Positions 28,618-37,026 of a DNA stretch of 64,000 bases are shown piece by piece. Under the pieces are notes generated by a model that was given only the letters and a program-made list of their open reading frames with translations, was not told the origin of the DNA and did no database searches. The stretch spans positions 1-64,000 of the forward strand of contig CALJOK010000008.1 in the NCBI GenBank assembly GCA_937981555.1. The letters run 5' to 3'. Numbering within the stretch: the first letter of the stretch is position 1; each line of letters starts with the position of its first letter. The position numbers were made by a program, and so were the translations under genes. Source of the DNA: an uncultured Saprospiraceae bacterium (GTDB lineage Bacteria; Bacteroidota; Bacteroidia; Chitinophagales; Saprospiraceae).

Positions 28618-28705
28618 TAGCTATTGAGGTTACAGGTGTTGAGATATTTGGAAAACCATTCATAAATAAATTGTCATACTCAACCCTGCAAACCCAATAG
28701 CTATT
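28618..28705. repeat. Imperfect inverted repeat between paralogues
   Basis: The left arm begins AATAGCTATTGAGGTTACAG near 28618. The right arm ends at about 28705 and, in reverse complement, reads AATAGCTATTGGGTTTGCAG. The arms match over about 27 bases with a few mismatches. Confidence 0.6.
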
Positions 28706-28710
28706 AATTT

Positions 28711-29349
28711 CTAATCATCGTATCGATCTCTTCTTTCTCTTCGACTATTTCGATCTCTTCGACTTCGCTTCCAATCTCCAAATCCACCTAATCGAAAAGT
28801 CAAAGTTCCAGCCATTCCACTAAAATCTTTATTGCTCTGACCAGCAATTGTATTCACTCCTGAAACTGATCGGTAGCCAACTGTTCCTGCTATTTTAAAC
28901 CAACGAAATACATTTAACTCTACTCCTAATTCAGGAGTGACGACAAAAATATTGTCATTTGTTCGGTAGCCTTGATCATCAATTTCAATGTCGATTCCGC
29001 CCCAGCCTAATTTTGTACTTGCAAAAATGTGAACCAATTTATAAGACCGGTTAGTGTAACCTAACCAAAATCCACCATGAGCCATTTCCATTTCAATCTC
29101 TTCATTGTCTTCTATAAATTCATTAATATCTACCGTTCCCATTCCATAACCACCAATGAAAAAATCATCAATAATTAATCCACCACCACCGCCAGAAGAA
29201 ACAATGTAGTCTCCTTTGAATTGGCTGAATTCTGTAATCGGAGCACCAAAGGCACCCACTACTCTCGCTCTATTAAAAAGTGTTTCTGTCTGTCCAAATC
29301 CTTGAAGCGCTAAAAAACTGAGCACTATTAACATTAAGTTCTTTTTCAT
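28711..29349 (-). CDS. Outer-membrane barrel-like protein, paralogue B
   Basis: A 212-residue signal-peptide protein (about 1-19) that is a tandem paralogue of the 28005-28580 product. The core (about 25-193) aligns without large gaps. It differs by a C-terminal tail very rich in arginine and aspartate (RRDRNSRRERRDRYDD), absent in the paralogue, which may extend from the barrel or bind an anionic surface. Family unknown. It probably shares a transcript with paralogue A. Confidence 0.75.
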   Translation of the reverse strand: MKKNLMLIVLSFLALQGFGQTETLFNRARVVGAFGAPITEFSQFKGDYIVSSGGGGGLIIDDFFIGGYGMGTVDINEFIEDNEEIEMEMAHGGFWLGYTNRSYKLVHIFASTKLGWGGIDIEIDDQGYRTNDNIFVVTPELGVELNVFRWFKIAGTVGYRSVSGVNTIAGQSNKDFSGMAGTLTFRLGGFGDWKRSRRDRNSRRERRDRYDD

Positions 29350-29718
29350 GTTCGATAAATTTTATTAAAAAAAATTATGTTCTAAATTGTTAATTATTAA
29401 ATTCCAGATGCTTGACTAAATAGCTCCGACCCTTTGGCAATACACCCTAAGCAACATAATTTCGGTTTGCCAAAATGTAGGTCGGAGCAACATTAAAAGT
29501 CAACTAATCAAAAGCTTTTTGTTTCTCTGCTAGATGAAGTTGATGTAAAATTTACTTTTAAATTTTCATCAACTCCATAGAAATACCTAGCGAAACTATG
29601 TCATTTCGTTTTTCAAAAAGTAATTCGAAAAAGTATTTTTATTTAAAAATCTTGAGTTGTCAGATTAATTATTTTCACAAAACTATCCATTTACATTCCC
29701 ATTCAGAGGATTGGAATT
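29350..29718. other. Intergenic region with an inverted repeat
   Basis: Apart from the inverted repeat at 29423-29488 I see no coding or RNA signal. The sequence is A/T-rich and must hold the promoter of paralogue B. Confidence 0.4.
29423..29488. repeat. Inverted repeat with bulge
   Basis: GCTCCGACCCTTTGGCAA (29423-29440) pairs with TTGCCAAAATGTAGGTCGGAGC (right arm ending 29488), allowing a 4-nt bulge. Confidence 0.65.
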
Positions 29719-31359
29719 TTAAAATCTTATCCCCGCATTAAACCCTACCCAACCTGCTATATATGTTGGATTTACTCCAGGATCAACTTCTTCAAAAAGT
29801 GTATATGGCAAAATATCTAACATATATTCATTAGTCGTTTGATCTACTAACTTTGAAACCATTACATTAATTGTTGGCCCAAAAAACAAGCTCGTCCGTC
29901 TGCCTATTCGATAATCTATCGTCCATCTAAATTGGTTAAGCAAGTTTAACTTTTTAGCACTTGTCCCGCCTAAATCTGCGGGTCTATCAATGTCTAGAAT
30001 CTGTGTTGCTAAAATTTCTAAATTATGCGAAAGTCTTTTCTTTTTCGTTCTGATAAAAGTTCCAAAACCATATCCAAAAGCATAATGACCTTCATCTTTA
30101 TTTAATGGTCGAAAACCTGCATGGAAAATATTGTAAAATCCTTTCGATCCTAATTTCAATTCTGCATTAAAATAAAGCACATCTGCTCCTGAAAATTCTA
30201 CTCGATTATATCCATTTCTCACGATATTAATCAAACCTATCGAAGCACCGCCAATCGTATCGGAGATATTGATTAAACCGATTTGACAACCTTTTACATT
30301 TCTTCCAATATTTATTAATGGTGCAACTTGAAGATTCGTCGTTCCTCCATTAATATTGAAAATTCCAGATGCTTGCATTCCTCCTTTCGATTCTCGACCT
30401 GCGATGTTTCCAATTCCTGCTGCTTGTATTCCATCCGATCCTTTTCGTGCTACATTCAAAATCCCAGCTGCTTGAACGCCTTTTATTTTTTTTCCAACAT
30501 TAATAATTCCTGCTGCTTGAATACCTTTAGTCGTTCCTTTATTGACATTAAAAACTCCGCCAACTTGTGTTCCTTCCACATCGCCTCCCACCACATTTCC
30601 GACACCTGCAACTTGAATTCCTTTCACATCATTAACCACAGAATTGACCAATCCACCTACTTCCGTTCCATTCACTCCACCATTATGTCCCCAAAGAATA
30701 TTAGCAGAAACTTTATTGGTGGTGGTAGAATTATTATTCATATTCGTTCCAACATTTCCAAAAAGTGTGATTTGAGCTATTTTTTCTCCATCGGCTGATT
30801 CTCCAAAAATATCGTCAACAAAATATTCTACCTCTTCCTCCAATGATACATTATAAAAAAACGGATCCCAGACTGGATAAATTCCCATTTCATATTCTGG
30901 CTCTTCTAAATAGTTTGTAGGGCTATGATAGTTTGCAATTTGTAAAGGCATTGTTACATTTTGCTTGACCCATTTTGGGGGCTCTGGTTTAGGTTTTGGA
31001 ATTGCCTTTTTTTGAGCCCTTCTCTCTGCTAATAATTTTCTTTTTTCCAAATCAACTTTCAAAATCACTTGGTCACCAATGTTTGCATAAGTAATATCTG
31101 TTTCTTCCAACAGCTCCTCTAATGCTAACGATAATGGTATATTTTCTACATCTGCACTTACGATTTGATCTACCGAAATTCGATCGATGCTGTAAGTAAA
31201 ATTGACATCGTACTCCTCACTAATTCCTTCCAACGCTTCTTCTAATTCTACATTAAAATATTGAATCGTCACCCTTTTTTCCATCATAGCAACTTGTGCG
31301 TACAAGGCATTTGTCGCAAAAAGTAAACACATAATAAAAATCCAATGATGGCTTTTCAT
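29719..31359 (-). CDS. STN-domain protein with LA_2272-like surface repeats
   Basis: A 546-residue protein. The signal peptide (about 1-21) is followed by an STN (secretin/TonB short N-terminal) domain at about 27-100 (VELEEALEGISEEYDVNFTYSIDRISVDQIV). A proline/lysine linker follows. Residues about 225-385 carry repeats of the type VGGVFNVNKGTTKGIQAAGI and GVQAAGILNVARKG, resembling the LA_2272 surface repeat. The C-terminal part (about 390-546) looks like a beta barrel ending GFNAGIRF. STN domains usually sit in FecA-like receptors and contact FecR. Here the domain is on a non-TonB-receptor protein directly downstream of the FecR gene, so it may be the signal-giving partner of that FecR. 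Confidence 0.82.
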   Translation of the reverse strand: MKSHHWIFIMCLLFATNALYAQVAMMEKRVTIQYFNVELEEALEGISEEYDVNFTYSIDRISVDQIVSADVENIPLSLALEELLEETDITYANIGDQVILKVDLEKRKLLAERRAQKKAIPKPKPEPPKWVKQNVTMPLQIANYHSPTNYLEEPEYEMGIYPVWDPFFYNVSLEEEVEYFVDDIFGESADGEKIAQITLFGNVGTNMNNNSTTTNKVSANILWGHNGGVNGTEVGGLVNSVVNDVKGIQVAGVGNVVGGDVEGTQVGGVFNVNKGTTKGIQAAGIINVGKKIKGVQAAGILNVARKGSDGIQAAGIGNIAGRESKGGMQASGIFNINGGTTNLQVAPLINIGRNVKGCQIGLINISDTIGGASIGLINIVRNGYNRVEFSGADVLYFNAELKLGSKGFYNIFHAGFRPLNKDEGHYAFGYGFGTFIRTKKKRLSHNLEILATQILDIDRPADLGGTSAKKLNLLNQFRWTIDYRIGRRTSLFFGPTINVMVSKLVDQTTNEYMLDILPYTLFEEVDPGVNPTYIAGWVGFNAGIRF

Positions 31360-31413
31360 AGTTGTTGCTAAGGGTTTTATAAAAGGAAAATGGTTATTTT
31401 TTTAGTTGACTGG

Positions 31414-32409
31414 TTAACAACCTTCTCCTGTGATAGTGATTTCTGTTCCGTTTATTTTATATTCCAAACCTAAAACGCCTTCAATGTAATTTAATACATC
31501 CTCGATTTTTGGGTTTTTGTAATTTCCAAGAAGTGTACATTTTTTAATATTCGAATCCGCCTCAATTTTCACTTCAAAATATCGCTCTAATGTTTCAAAA
31601 ACTTTTTCCAATTTCACATTTTCAAAATCTAAAGTCAAAGTCCTCCACGCAATTGCATTTTCATTTTTCCTTTCTTCCCTTTCTATCTTTTTCTCTTTTT
31701 TATAAAAAATACCTTCTTTTCCTGCTGGTAATAAGGTAGTGTTTGCAATATTCTTTTTCTCAAAAAATGCCACTTTCCCTCGCTCTACTGAAACTTCAAT
31801 TATATCTTCCTGCGGATAAGCTCGCACATTAAATGCCGTTCCAAGCACTACCGTTTTCGCTTCACCACTTTCAATTTCAAAAGGAATTGAATCCAAATGT
31901 TTGACATCAAACCAAGCTTCTCCTTCTAGTGTCACGATTCTTTTTCCATCTAAATTCTGATAAGTCAAGTGACTATTTTCATTCAAAACAACTCGACTAG
32001 AATCTGGCAAAAGGAAATCTAAAGTCTGTTCCTCATTCGTATTAAACGCAAACAACTCAGGTTCTTGATTTTGGAAAAAGAAAAACAATCCAATTGCTCC
32101 TATCAAAAATACTGCAGCTATTTGTAAAAATCGTTTAAAGTTGGATAGACGGATTACTTTAGCTGACGAATCTTTCAAGTCATTTGTTACTTCTATTTTT
32201 TGTTCTACCTTTTTCCAAGCATCATTTACATTCGTTTCAAAAGGGGAATCATACTCTTCCGAGATCTTCCACAACTGCGTCGTTTCTTTTAACAACGCTT
32301 GATTTTTGGCATCAGAATTCACCCATTCCATGAGGTCTTTTCGATCCTCCTCTGAAATTTCTCCCGACAGATGTTGGGCAATTAATTCGATGTATTTATT
32401 CTCCTTCAT
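31414..32409 (-). CDS. FecR family anti-sigma factor / transmembrane sensor
   Basis: A 331-residue FecR-type protein. The cytoplasmic anti-sigma region (about 1-85) contains LSGEISEEDRKDLMEWVNSDAKN. One membrane helix (about 90-109) precedes the periplasmic FecR domain (about 120-225, QTLDFLLPDSSRVVLNENSHLTY) and a C-terminal STN-like DUF4974 domain (about 255-331). FecR proteins hold or activate a cognate ECF sigma in response to an outer-membrane partner. The likely sigma is at 33482-34036, with one unknown gene between. The predicted ECF promoter lies only about 24 bp upstream of its start, so autoregulation is likely. The STN-domain gene follows 54 bp downstream. Confidence 0.92.
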   Translation of the reverse strand: MKENKYIELIAQHLSGEISEEDRKDLMEWVNSDAKNQALLKETTQLWKISEEYDSPFETNVNDAWKKVEQKIEVTNDLKDSSAKVIRLSNFKRFLQIAAVFLIGAIGLFFFFQNQEPELFAFNTNEEQTLDFLLPDSSRVVLNENSHLTYQNLDGKRIVTLEGEAWFDVKHLDSIPFEIESGEAKTVVLGTAFNVRAYPQEDIIEVSVERGKVAFFEKKNIANTTLLPAGKEGIFYKKEKKIEREERKNENAIAWRTLTLDFENVKLEKVFETLERYFEVKIEADSNIKKCTLLGNYKNPKIEDVLNYIEGVLGLEYKINGTEITITGEGC

Positions 32410-32432
32410 AATCTATTCGTGCCTTGCGATGA

Positions 32433-32468
32433 TATGACGACATGAGTTAGGGAATACCCCTATTTTGT
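32433..32468 (-). promoter_or_regulatory. Predicted ECF sigma promoter, copy 2 (FecR gene)
   Basis: Minus-strand blocks AAAATAGGGGTA, CCCT and TCGTCATA have the same spacing as at 27573-27608. The -10 block CGTC would start transcription near 32427, about 18 nt before the FecR start codon. Confidence 0.62.
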
Positions 32469-32548
32469 TTTTATTTATTTTTGAAAAAATATCTTTAAAG
32501 TATTCCTGAATACTTTAATTCATTGATAATCATACACTTAACTATAAA

Positions 32549-33469
32549 TCAATCTCTGCAATTTTTTATTTCAAACTTAACATTCTGAATTTCTTTAGTT
32601 TCGATATTTATCATTTTTTGAAAAATGAATCCTTTTCGTGATAGATGACAACCAATTAAATACAGATTATCAAACTTTTTATTAAAACTAGATTCATAAT
32701 AATATCTAACAAAATTTACCAAAATCACTTTTTGGTTTTCATTATTTACAAAGCCTAAATATTGCCTCCCACAATTTGAAGATTCCTTTCGAATCTGTTT
32801 ATTCCTATTTATAATTTTCTCAACAGAATGAATCTCATTTTTAGATGGTGAAAATCTCTTTTGGACTTCAAAATCAACTAATTCAAAATTCAATTCATAA
32901 TCATCTGGGAAAATTTTTCCTTTATATTTTCTTCTAGATATATTTTTCACCTTCTTAGTCAATCGATTCTCAGGAAGTTGTATGGCTAATTTTAATTCTT
33001 CATAACCTTCCCAATCGCAACTGCCATCATAAATAATACTTCCAAAACCTTTAGATTCTAAAACAAAGAAATTGACTGTTGTACAACCCCAATCTTTTAT
33101 ATTTTTACCTGCCTTTTCAAAAGCAATAAATTTTTCAATAAAATCTATACTCTTAATTACTTCGTAATTAAACTTCGGTTTTGAACCATGCAAGGATTTA
33201 GAAAAAAATGAGATCTTAAGCGAATCATTTTTCATTTTCACTAATTCTAGCAATTCTTCTTCAAAATGAAAACAACCTTGAGATGTAAAATTTATTTTTA
33301 ATGAATCTTTATTTTCATCAATAAAATGTTGAGTCAATAACTCTTTTCCTAAATTTCTCAAGCTCCTTGATTCAAATTCCATCATATTATTTACCGTGTC
33401 CAATACAACTTGACCATAGCTAACCATTGGAAGAAAAAATAAAATCAGCAAAGAATATTTAGTTTTCAT
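32549..33469 (-). CDS. Secreted protein of unknown function between sigma and FecR genes
   Basis: A 306-residue protein with a signal peptide (about 1-19, ending VSYGQ). I recognise no domain. It is rich in Lys, Glu and Phe, with alternating short strands in the second half (YLGFVNNENQKVILVNFVRYYYES) and cysteines near positions 67, 124, 152, 237, 285 and 304. It starts 12 bp after the sigma-factor stop codon, so it is probably co-transcribed with it. Its position between an ECF sigma and its FecR is unusual because those genes are normally adjacent. It may have been inserted or may be an extra regulon member. Confidence 0.7.
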   Translation of the reverse strand: MKTKYSLLILFFLPMVSYGQVVLDTVNNMMEFESRSLRNLGKELLTQHFIDENKDSLKINFTSQGCFHFEEELLELVKMKNDSLKISFFSKSLHGSKPKFNYEVIKSIDFIEKFIAFEKAGKNIKDWGCTTVNFFVLESKGFGSIIYDGSCDWEGYEELKLAIQLPENRLTKKVKNISRRKYKGKIFPDDYELNFELVDFEVQKRFSPSKNEIHSVEKIINRNKQIRKESSNCGRQYLGFVNNENQKVILVNFVRYYYESSFNKKFDNLYLIGCHLSRKGFIFQKMINIETKEIQNVKFEIKNCRD

Positions 33470-33481
33470 TCTTTTATTTTT

Positions 33482-34036
33482 TCAAAAAAACATCGTCAAA
33501 TACCCTTTTAATTTCGTCCTCAAAACTCGCAACGCTTTCCCCATTTGATTCTCCACCGTTTTAACAGAGATATCCAATTTCGCAGCAATCTCTTTATAAG
33601 TTAAATCTTCAAAACGACTGAGTTGGAAAATTGCTCGACACTTAGGAGGTAGGGAATTAATAGCATCCGTTACATTCTCTTGCAATTCAGATTGCAACAT
33701 TTCGGATTCGCCAGAAACTAAATTATTGGGAACGGAATATTCGATGACTTCTTCAGATTCAAAATGTTTTCGTCTTCGCAAATAAGAAATTGCTTCATTC
33801 GTTCCCATGCGATGCAAATATGCTGCGACGGAAGAAGTAATGTTAAGCTGTTTTCTTTTTTCCCAAAACTTAATAAAAACATCTTGAGCAATGTCTTCTG
33901 TCGTAGGTTTATCTTTGACAAAACGATAGATACTTTTACACACAGATAAGTAATGTTTTTGAAATAAAGATTTCAAAACAGCTTGATCATCCGATTGTAG
34001 TTTTTCTAAGATTTCAGAAAGATTTTCTTTCGACAT
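33482..34036 (-). CDS. ECF RNA polymerase sigma factor (FecI-like)
   Basis: A 184-residue ECF sigma factor. Region 2 (about 20-90) has KSIYRFVKDKPTTEDIAQDVFIKFWEKR. Region 4 (about 125-175) has LPPKCRAIFQLSRFEDLTYKEIAAKLDISVKTVENQMGKALRVLR. Length and motif pattern match Bacteroidota FecI-type sigmas paired with FecR. Its own promoter appears to be the housekeeping type at 34086-34112, whereas two ECF-like promoters in the region are candidate targets. Confidence 0.95.
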   Translation of the reverse strand: MSKENLSEILEKLQSDDQAVLKSLFQKHYLSVCKSIYRFVKDKPTTEDIAQDVFIKFWEKRKQLNITSSVAAYLHRMGTNEAISYLRRRKHFESEEVIEYSVPNNLVSGESEMLQSELQENVTDAINSLPPKCRAIFQLSRFEDLTYKEIAAKLDISVKTVENQMGKALRVLRTKLKGYLTMFF

Positions 34037-34085
34037 TACAGTTGGTTCGGTAAATTCGTTTTTCTTAAAGCTTAATTTTGTTCAA

Positions 34086-34112
34086 CAAAGTTACAATGAT
34101 AAAAATTATCAA
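34086..34112 (-). promoter_or_regulatory. Housekeeping-type promoter of ECF sigma gene
   Basis: On the minus strand TTG, 16 nt, then TAACTTTG fits the Bacteroidota -33 TTG / -7 TAnnTTTG consensus. Transcription would start near 34080, about 45 nt before the sigma start codon. Confidence 0.5.
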
Positions 34113-34158
34113 GGAAAAAATTCGACGAAGCGCTTATTTTATGATTGTAATAACTTTT

Positions 34159-34187
34159 TTGTAAAAAAACTGACGAATCTAATTTTG
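34159..34187 (+). promoter_or_regulatory. Housekeeping-type promoter of the esterase gene
   Basis: TTG at 34159-34161, an 18-nt spacer and TAATTTTG at 34180-34187 fit the Bacteroidota consensus. The leader to the esterase ATG would be about 100 nt. Confidence 0.5.
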
Positions 34188-34291
34188 TAAAAAAAAGCGT
34201 AAATTTGAATGATTTTAACTCCTACCTGAACCACATTTTGAATCTCTAACTTTCAATATTTTTCAAAAAAGAAATTGAATCCAAAAATAAT

Positions 34292-35875
34292 ATGCTTTTA
34301 TTTTTAAATAAGAAGTTTCGGCAAATAAGTCTTTTGTTGATATTCCTTGGAATGTCTTCTTCCATTTTTGCTCAACTTCAAGTGAATGCTAGTCGTCCTG
34401 ATGCCACCTATGAAGCTGGTGAAATGATGTACTTCGAAGTGACTTCTGACACTTGGGGAGAGGTGAATTATATTATTCGTTTTGATCCAAAAACACCTCC
34501 GCTTCAAACTGGTAAAATCATTGTCAATCCAGGAGTACCTGCCAAAATTCCTTTTGTTTTGGAAGAACCTGGAAGTGTACTTTGTCGAGCTACTCTAGGT
34601 AGTAATTCGATTGTTGGAGGAGCTATTTTTTCAAAATATGATTTGCAAGGTTATGTCGAAGAACCTGCTGATTTCGATAATTTCTGGGATGGCGTAAAAA
34701 CAGAATTGGCGACAGTTCCAATAGATCCTGTTTTGACGTTTTTGGATAGTACGAGTAGGAGTGAAACTTATCGAGTCAATTTGGGCAATATAAATAATCG
34801 AAGAGTGTATGGATATATTTCTATTCCCAAGGGAATTTCTCCACCCTACCCTGCGATGTTGACTTTACCACCTTTTGGATTTGTGGGAGATATTTGTGTC
34901 CCTGAAACTAATATTGCCGAATGGGGCGGAGCACTTTCCATCAGCATCAGTATTCATGAAGCAGAGCCAGATGAGGTTGATCCAAATTCTTATGAACCTA
35001 CCGATATTTCTAATCATGACCTTTATTATTACAAACATTCCATTGCAGGTGCGATGCGAGCAATTGATTATATTTTTACGCGAAGTGATTTTAATGGAAC
35101 TGACATTGGAGTAGTTGGAATTAGTCAAGGAGGTGGATTAGCTTTGATGACGGCAGGTGTCGATCAGCGCGTAAAATGCTTAGTTCAAACGGTTTCTGCA
35201 CTTTGTGGACATTCAGGTCATCGATGGGAACGTCCAGCGGGGTTGCCATTATTTATTAGAGATTCACGTGGCTCTTGGGGGAATATTTCTCATGAAGATT
35301 CTACATTGAATGCCTCGAAATATTATGATGGGATTTTTTTTGCAAAACGATTCAAAGGACCGTCATATAATTTTATAAGTTATGCCGATACGATTAGTCC
35401 TTTGGAAACTATTTATACCGCCATCAATCAGTTTCGAGAAAAAGAAATTACATTTCATAGTCTTCGTTTAGGACATGAAAGTCCTGGTGAATTTTATGAA
35501 TTGCGATCAGAATTTTGGAGAAAAGTATTTCCAGCGATGCAAAACAACCCTTTCCCATGGACGCCAACTACGACTGGTTATGATGTGATTTCCAATGCAG
35601 ATTTTTCTATTCCTTCTGGCGGAACGGCTACCCTTTCTGCCAATGTTACCTATAATACTAATGCATTAAATAATTTACCTGCCAAATGGATGATAGTGGA
35701 TGGGCCAGGAAAAGTAACTTTTACAACCTCGCCAACTTCCTATTCTACTAGTGCTATATTTTCGGAAGATGGAGAATATATTTTTCGATTTACGGCAACG
35801 GATAGTCCTGATATTAATACAGACTTTAATTTTGTAACGGTTTCGGATTTTGTGAAAGTGACGGTGGGAAATTGA
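34292..35875 (+). CDS. Acetylxylan esterase family (AXE1) hydrolase
   Basis: A 527-residue secreted esterase. A signal peptide (about 1-27, ending SIFAQ) and an N-terminal beta-sandwich-like segment (about 28-120) precede the AXE1/cephalosporin-C deacetylase alpha/beta-hydrolase (about 120-415). The nucleophile is Ser278 in GISQGGG; a catalytic His is likely in LRLGHESPGE near residue 395. A C-terminal Ig/PKD-like domain (about 430-527) has DGEYIFRFTATDS. The enzyme deacetylates xylan or small acetyl esters. There is no T9SS domain, so it is probably periplasmic. It is monocistronic, with its own promoter and terminator. It complements the xylose isomerase functionally. Confidence 0.87.
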   Translation: MLLFLNKKFRQISLLLIFLGMSSSIFAQLQVNASRPDATYEAGEMMYFEVTSDTWGEVNYIIRFDPKTPPLQTGKIIVNPGVPAKIPFVLEEPGSVLCRATLGSNSIVGGAIFSKYDLQGYVEEPADFDNFWDGVKTELATVPIDPVLTFLDSTSRSETYRVNLGNINNRRVYGYISIPKGISPPYPAMLTLPPFGFVGDICVPETNIAEWGGALSISISIHEAEPDEVDPNSYEPTDISNHDLYYYKHSIAGAMRAIDYIFTRSDFNGTDIGVVGISQGGGLALMTAGVDQRVKCLVQTVSALCGHSGHRWERPAGLPLFIRDSRGSWGNISHEDSTLNASKYYDGIFFAKRFKGPSYNFISYADTISPLETIYTAINQFREKEITFHSLRLGHESPGEFYELRSEFWRKVFPAMQNNPFPWTPTTTGYDVISNADFSIPSGGTATLSANVTYNTNALNNLPAKWMIVDGPGKVTFTTSPTSYSTSAIFSEDGEYIFRFTATDSPDINTDFNFVTVSDFVKVTVGN

Positions 35876-35898
35876 TTTTCTGGAAATTTGATATTCAA

Positions 35899-35940
35899 AA
35901 TGGGTCGTGTGAAAATCATTCACACGACCCATTTTTTTTT
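35899..35940 (+). terminator. Strong intrinsic terminator of esterase gene
   Basis: A perfect 15-bp stem AATGGGTCGTGTGAA/TTCACACGACCCATT has a 5-nt loop followed by nine Ts. Confidence 0.93.
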
Positions 35941-36343
35941 CAATAGTCTCTTAAACAATTGTTAAAAAACATCTAACAATATTAAAACAAGGTTAAATCA
36001 GTTTCAAAAAGGCAACTAATCTGACCAATCCACATATCTTAGATTCAAACAAAAACACAATTCTAAAAACTATTCACTCTAGGCTTAACCGAACATAATA
36101 TTAAAGCTAAGAAACGGTAAACAAATAGATTCAGAATTTTGGCTGCTTATTTTACTCCTATTTTTCACTTTGAAATCAATCACTTATCCAGATAAGCTCA
36201 TGCTTTCAAATCAAAAACTAGAATCAAAATTAGCTACCCAAAATTTCCGAATATATTTATCTACCATTCCTAAACTAAAACTGATCCTAGAGGAATAATT
36301 CAAAAGGCTTTTCAGATTACCTATTTAAAAAAAAGAAATCGTA

Positions 36344-36403
36344 ATTACGAACTCCGCTTAACATATCGTAAATTGTTAGATGTAGTTCGTAATTCGTTTT
36401 TTT
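36344..36403 (+). terminator. Orphan terminator-like hairpin
   Basis: ATTACGAACT pairs with AGTTCGTAAT, followed by CG and nine Ts. On the left side an A run gives it terminator features in both directions. No gene ends just upstream, and it lies about 60 bp before the sigma-factor gene. Confidence 0.6.
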
Positions 36404-36465
36404 TTCAAAATCTACCCAACCTTATTTTAGGATCAAAACGTTGATAAAAGAGAACAATCGAAATA

Positions 36466-37026
36466 ATGAAATTTACACCAAAAAGCAGCGAGCAGGATCT
36501 TATTTTGGGCTGTCGGAAAGAACATCCGTTAGCACAAAAGTACATTTACCAAAGGTATTTTGGAAAAATGTTGGGTATCTGTATGCGTTACACAAGTCAC
36601 CGAGAAGAAGCCACAGAAGTATTAAATATGGCTTTTTTCAAAGTGTTTACTAATATTCACCAATTCAAAGAGCCTGGAACTTTTGCAGGATGGATTGCTC
36701 GAATTGTTTTTAATACCTCCATTGATCACGTAAGAAAACAAATTACTTACAAAAAAGTGATCGACCTGAATAGCGAAAAGGAGACGAGCATCAACAATGA
36801 TGCAATTGATAACCTAGCCACGGAAGATCTTTACAAAGCTATCCAAATGTTACCCCCTTCTAGCAGAACTGTTTTTTGTCTCTATGTCATCGATGGATAT
36901 AAACATCAAGAAATTGGAGACAAATTAGGCATCAGCGATGGTACCTCGAAATGGCACTTATCGAACGCTAGAAAAGAGTTGCAAAAAATCTTAGTTAACA
37001 AATTTAGAATCCGAGTCGCAATATGA
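36466..37026 (+). CDS. ECF RNA polymerase sigma factor (paired with 37023 gene)
   Basis: A 186-residue ECF sigma with region 2 (about 20-95, YTSHREEATEVLNMAFFKVFTNI) and region 4 (about 125-180, LPPSSRTVFCLYVIDGYKHQEIGDKLGISDGTSKWHLSNARKEL). It is clearly paralogous to the sigma at 52779-53339: both have the core AQKY-Y--Y-G-M--IC-RYT, GW-ARIVFN-SID and LYV-DGYKH-EI, and both end in VAI or IAI. The stop overlaps the next start by 4 bp (ATGA), implying coupled translation with its probable regulator. Confidence 0.93.
   Translation: MKFTPKSSEQDLILGCRKEHPLAQKYIYQRYFGKMLGICMRYTSHREEATEVLNMAFFKVFTNIHQFKEPGTFAGWIARIVFNTSIDHVRKQITYKKVIDLNSEKETSINNDAIDNLATEDLYKAIQMLPPSSRTVFCLYVIDGYKHQEIGDKLGISDGTSKWHLSNARKELQKILVNKFRIRVAI

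Larger units (their letters stand above)
35876..36465. other. Intergenic region, two hairpins
   Basis: It begins with the esterase terminator (35899-35940) and ends with an extended hairpin (36344-36403). The middle, about 35941-36343, is A/T-rich with no ORF of note. A non-coding transcript ending at the second hairpin is possible but not shown. Confidence 0.4.

Noticed and set aside
30328-30798. 156-codon plus-strand ORF
   Set aside because: It lies antisense to the STN/surface-repeat gene. Its low-complexity Ser/Asn/Cys composition mirrors the repeats on the other strand.
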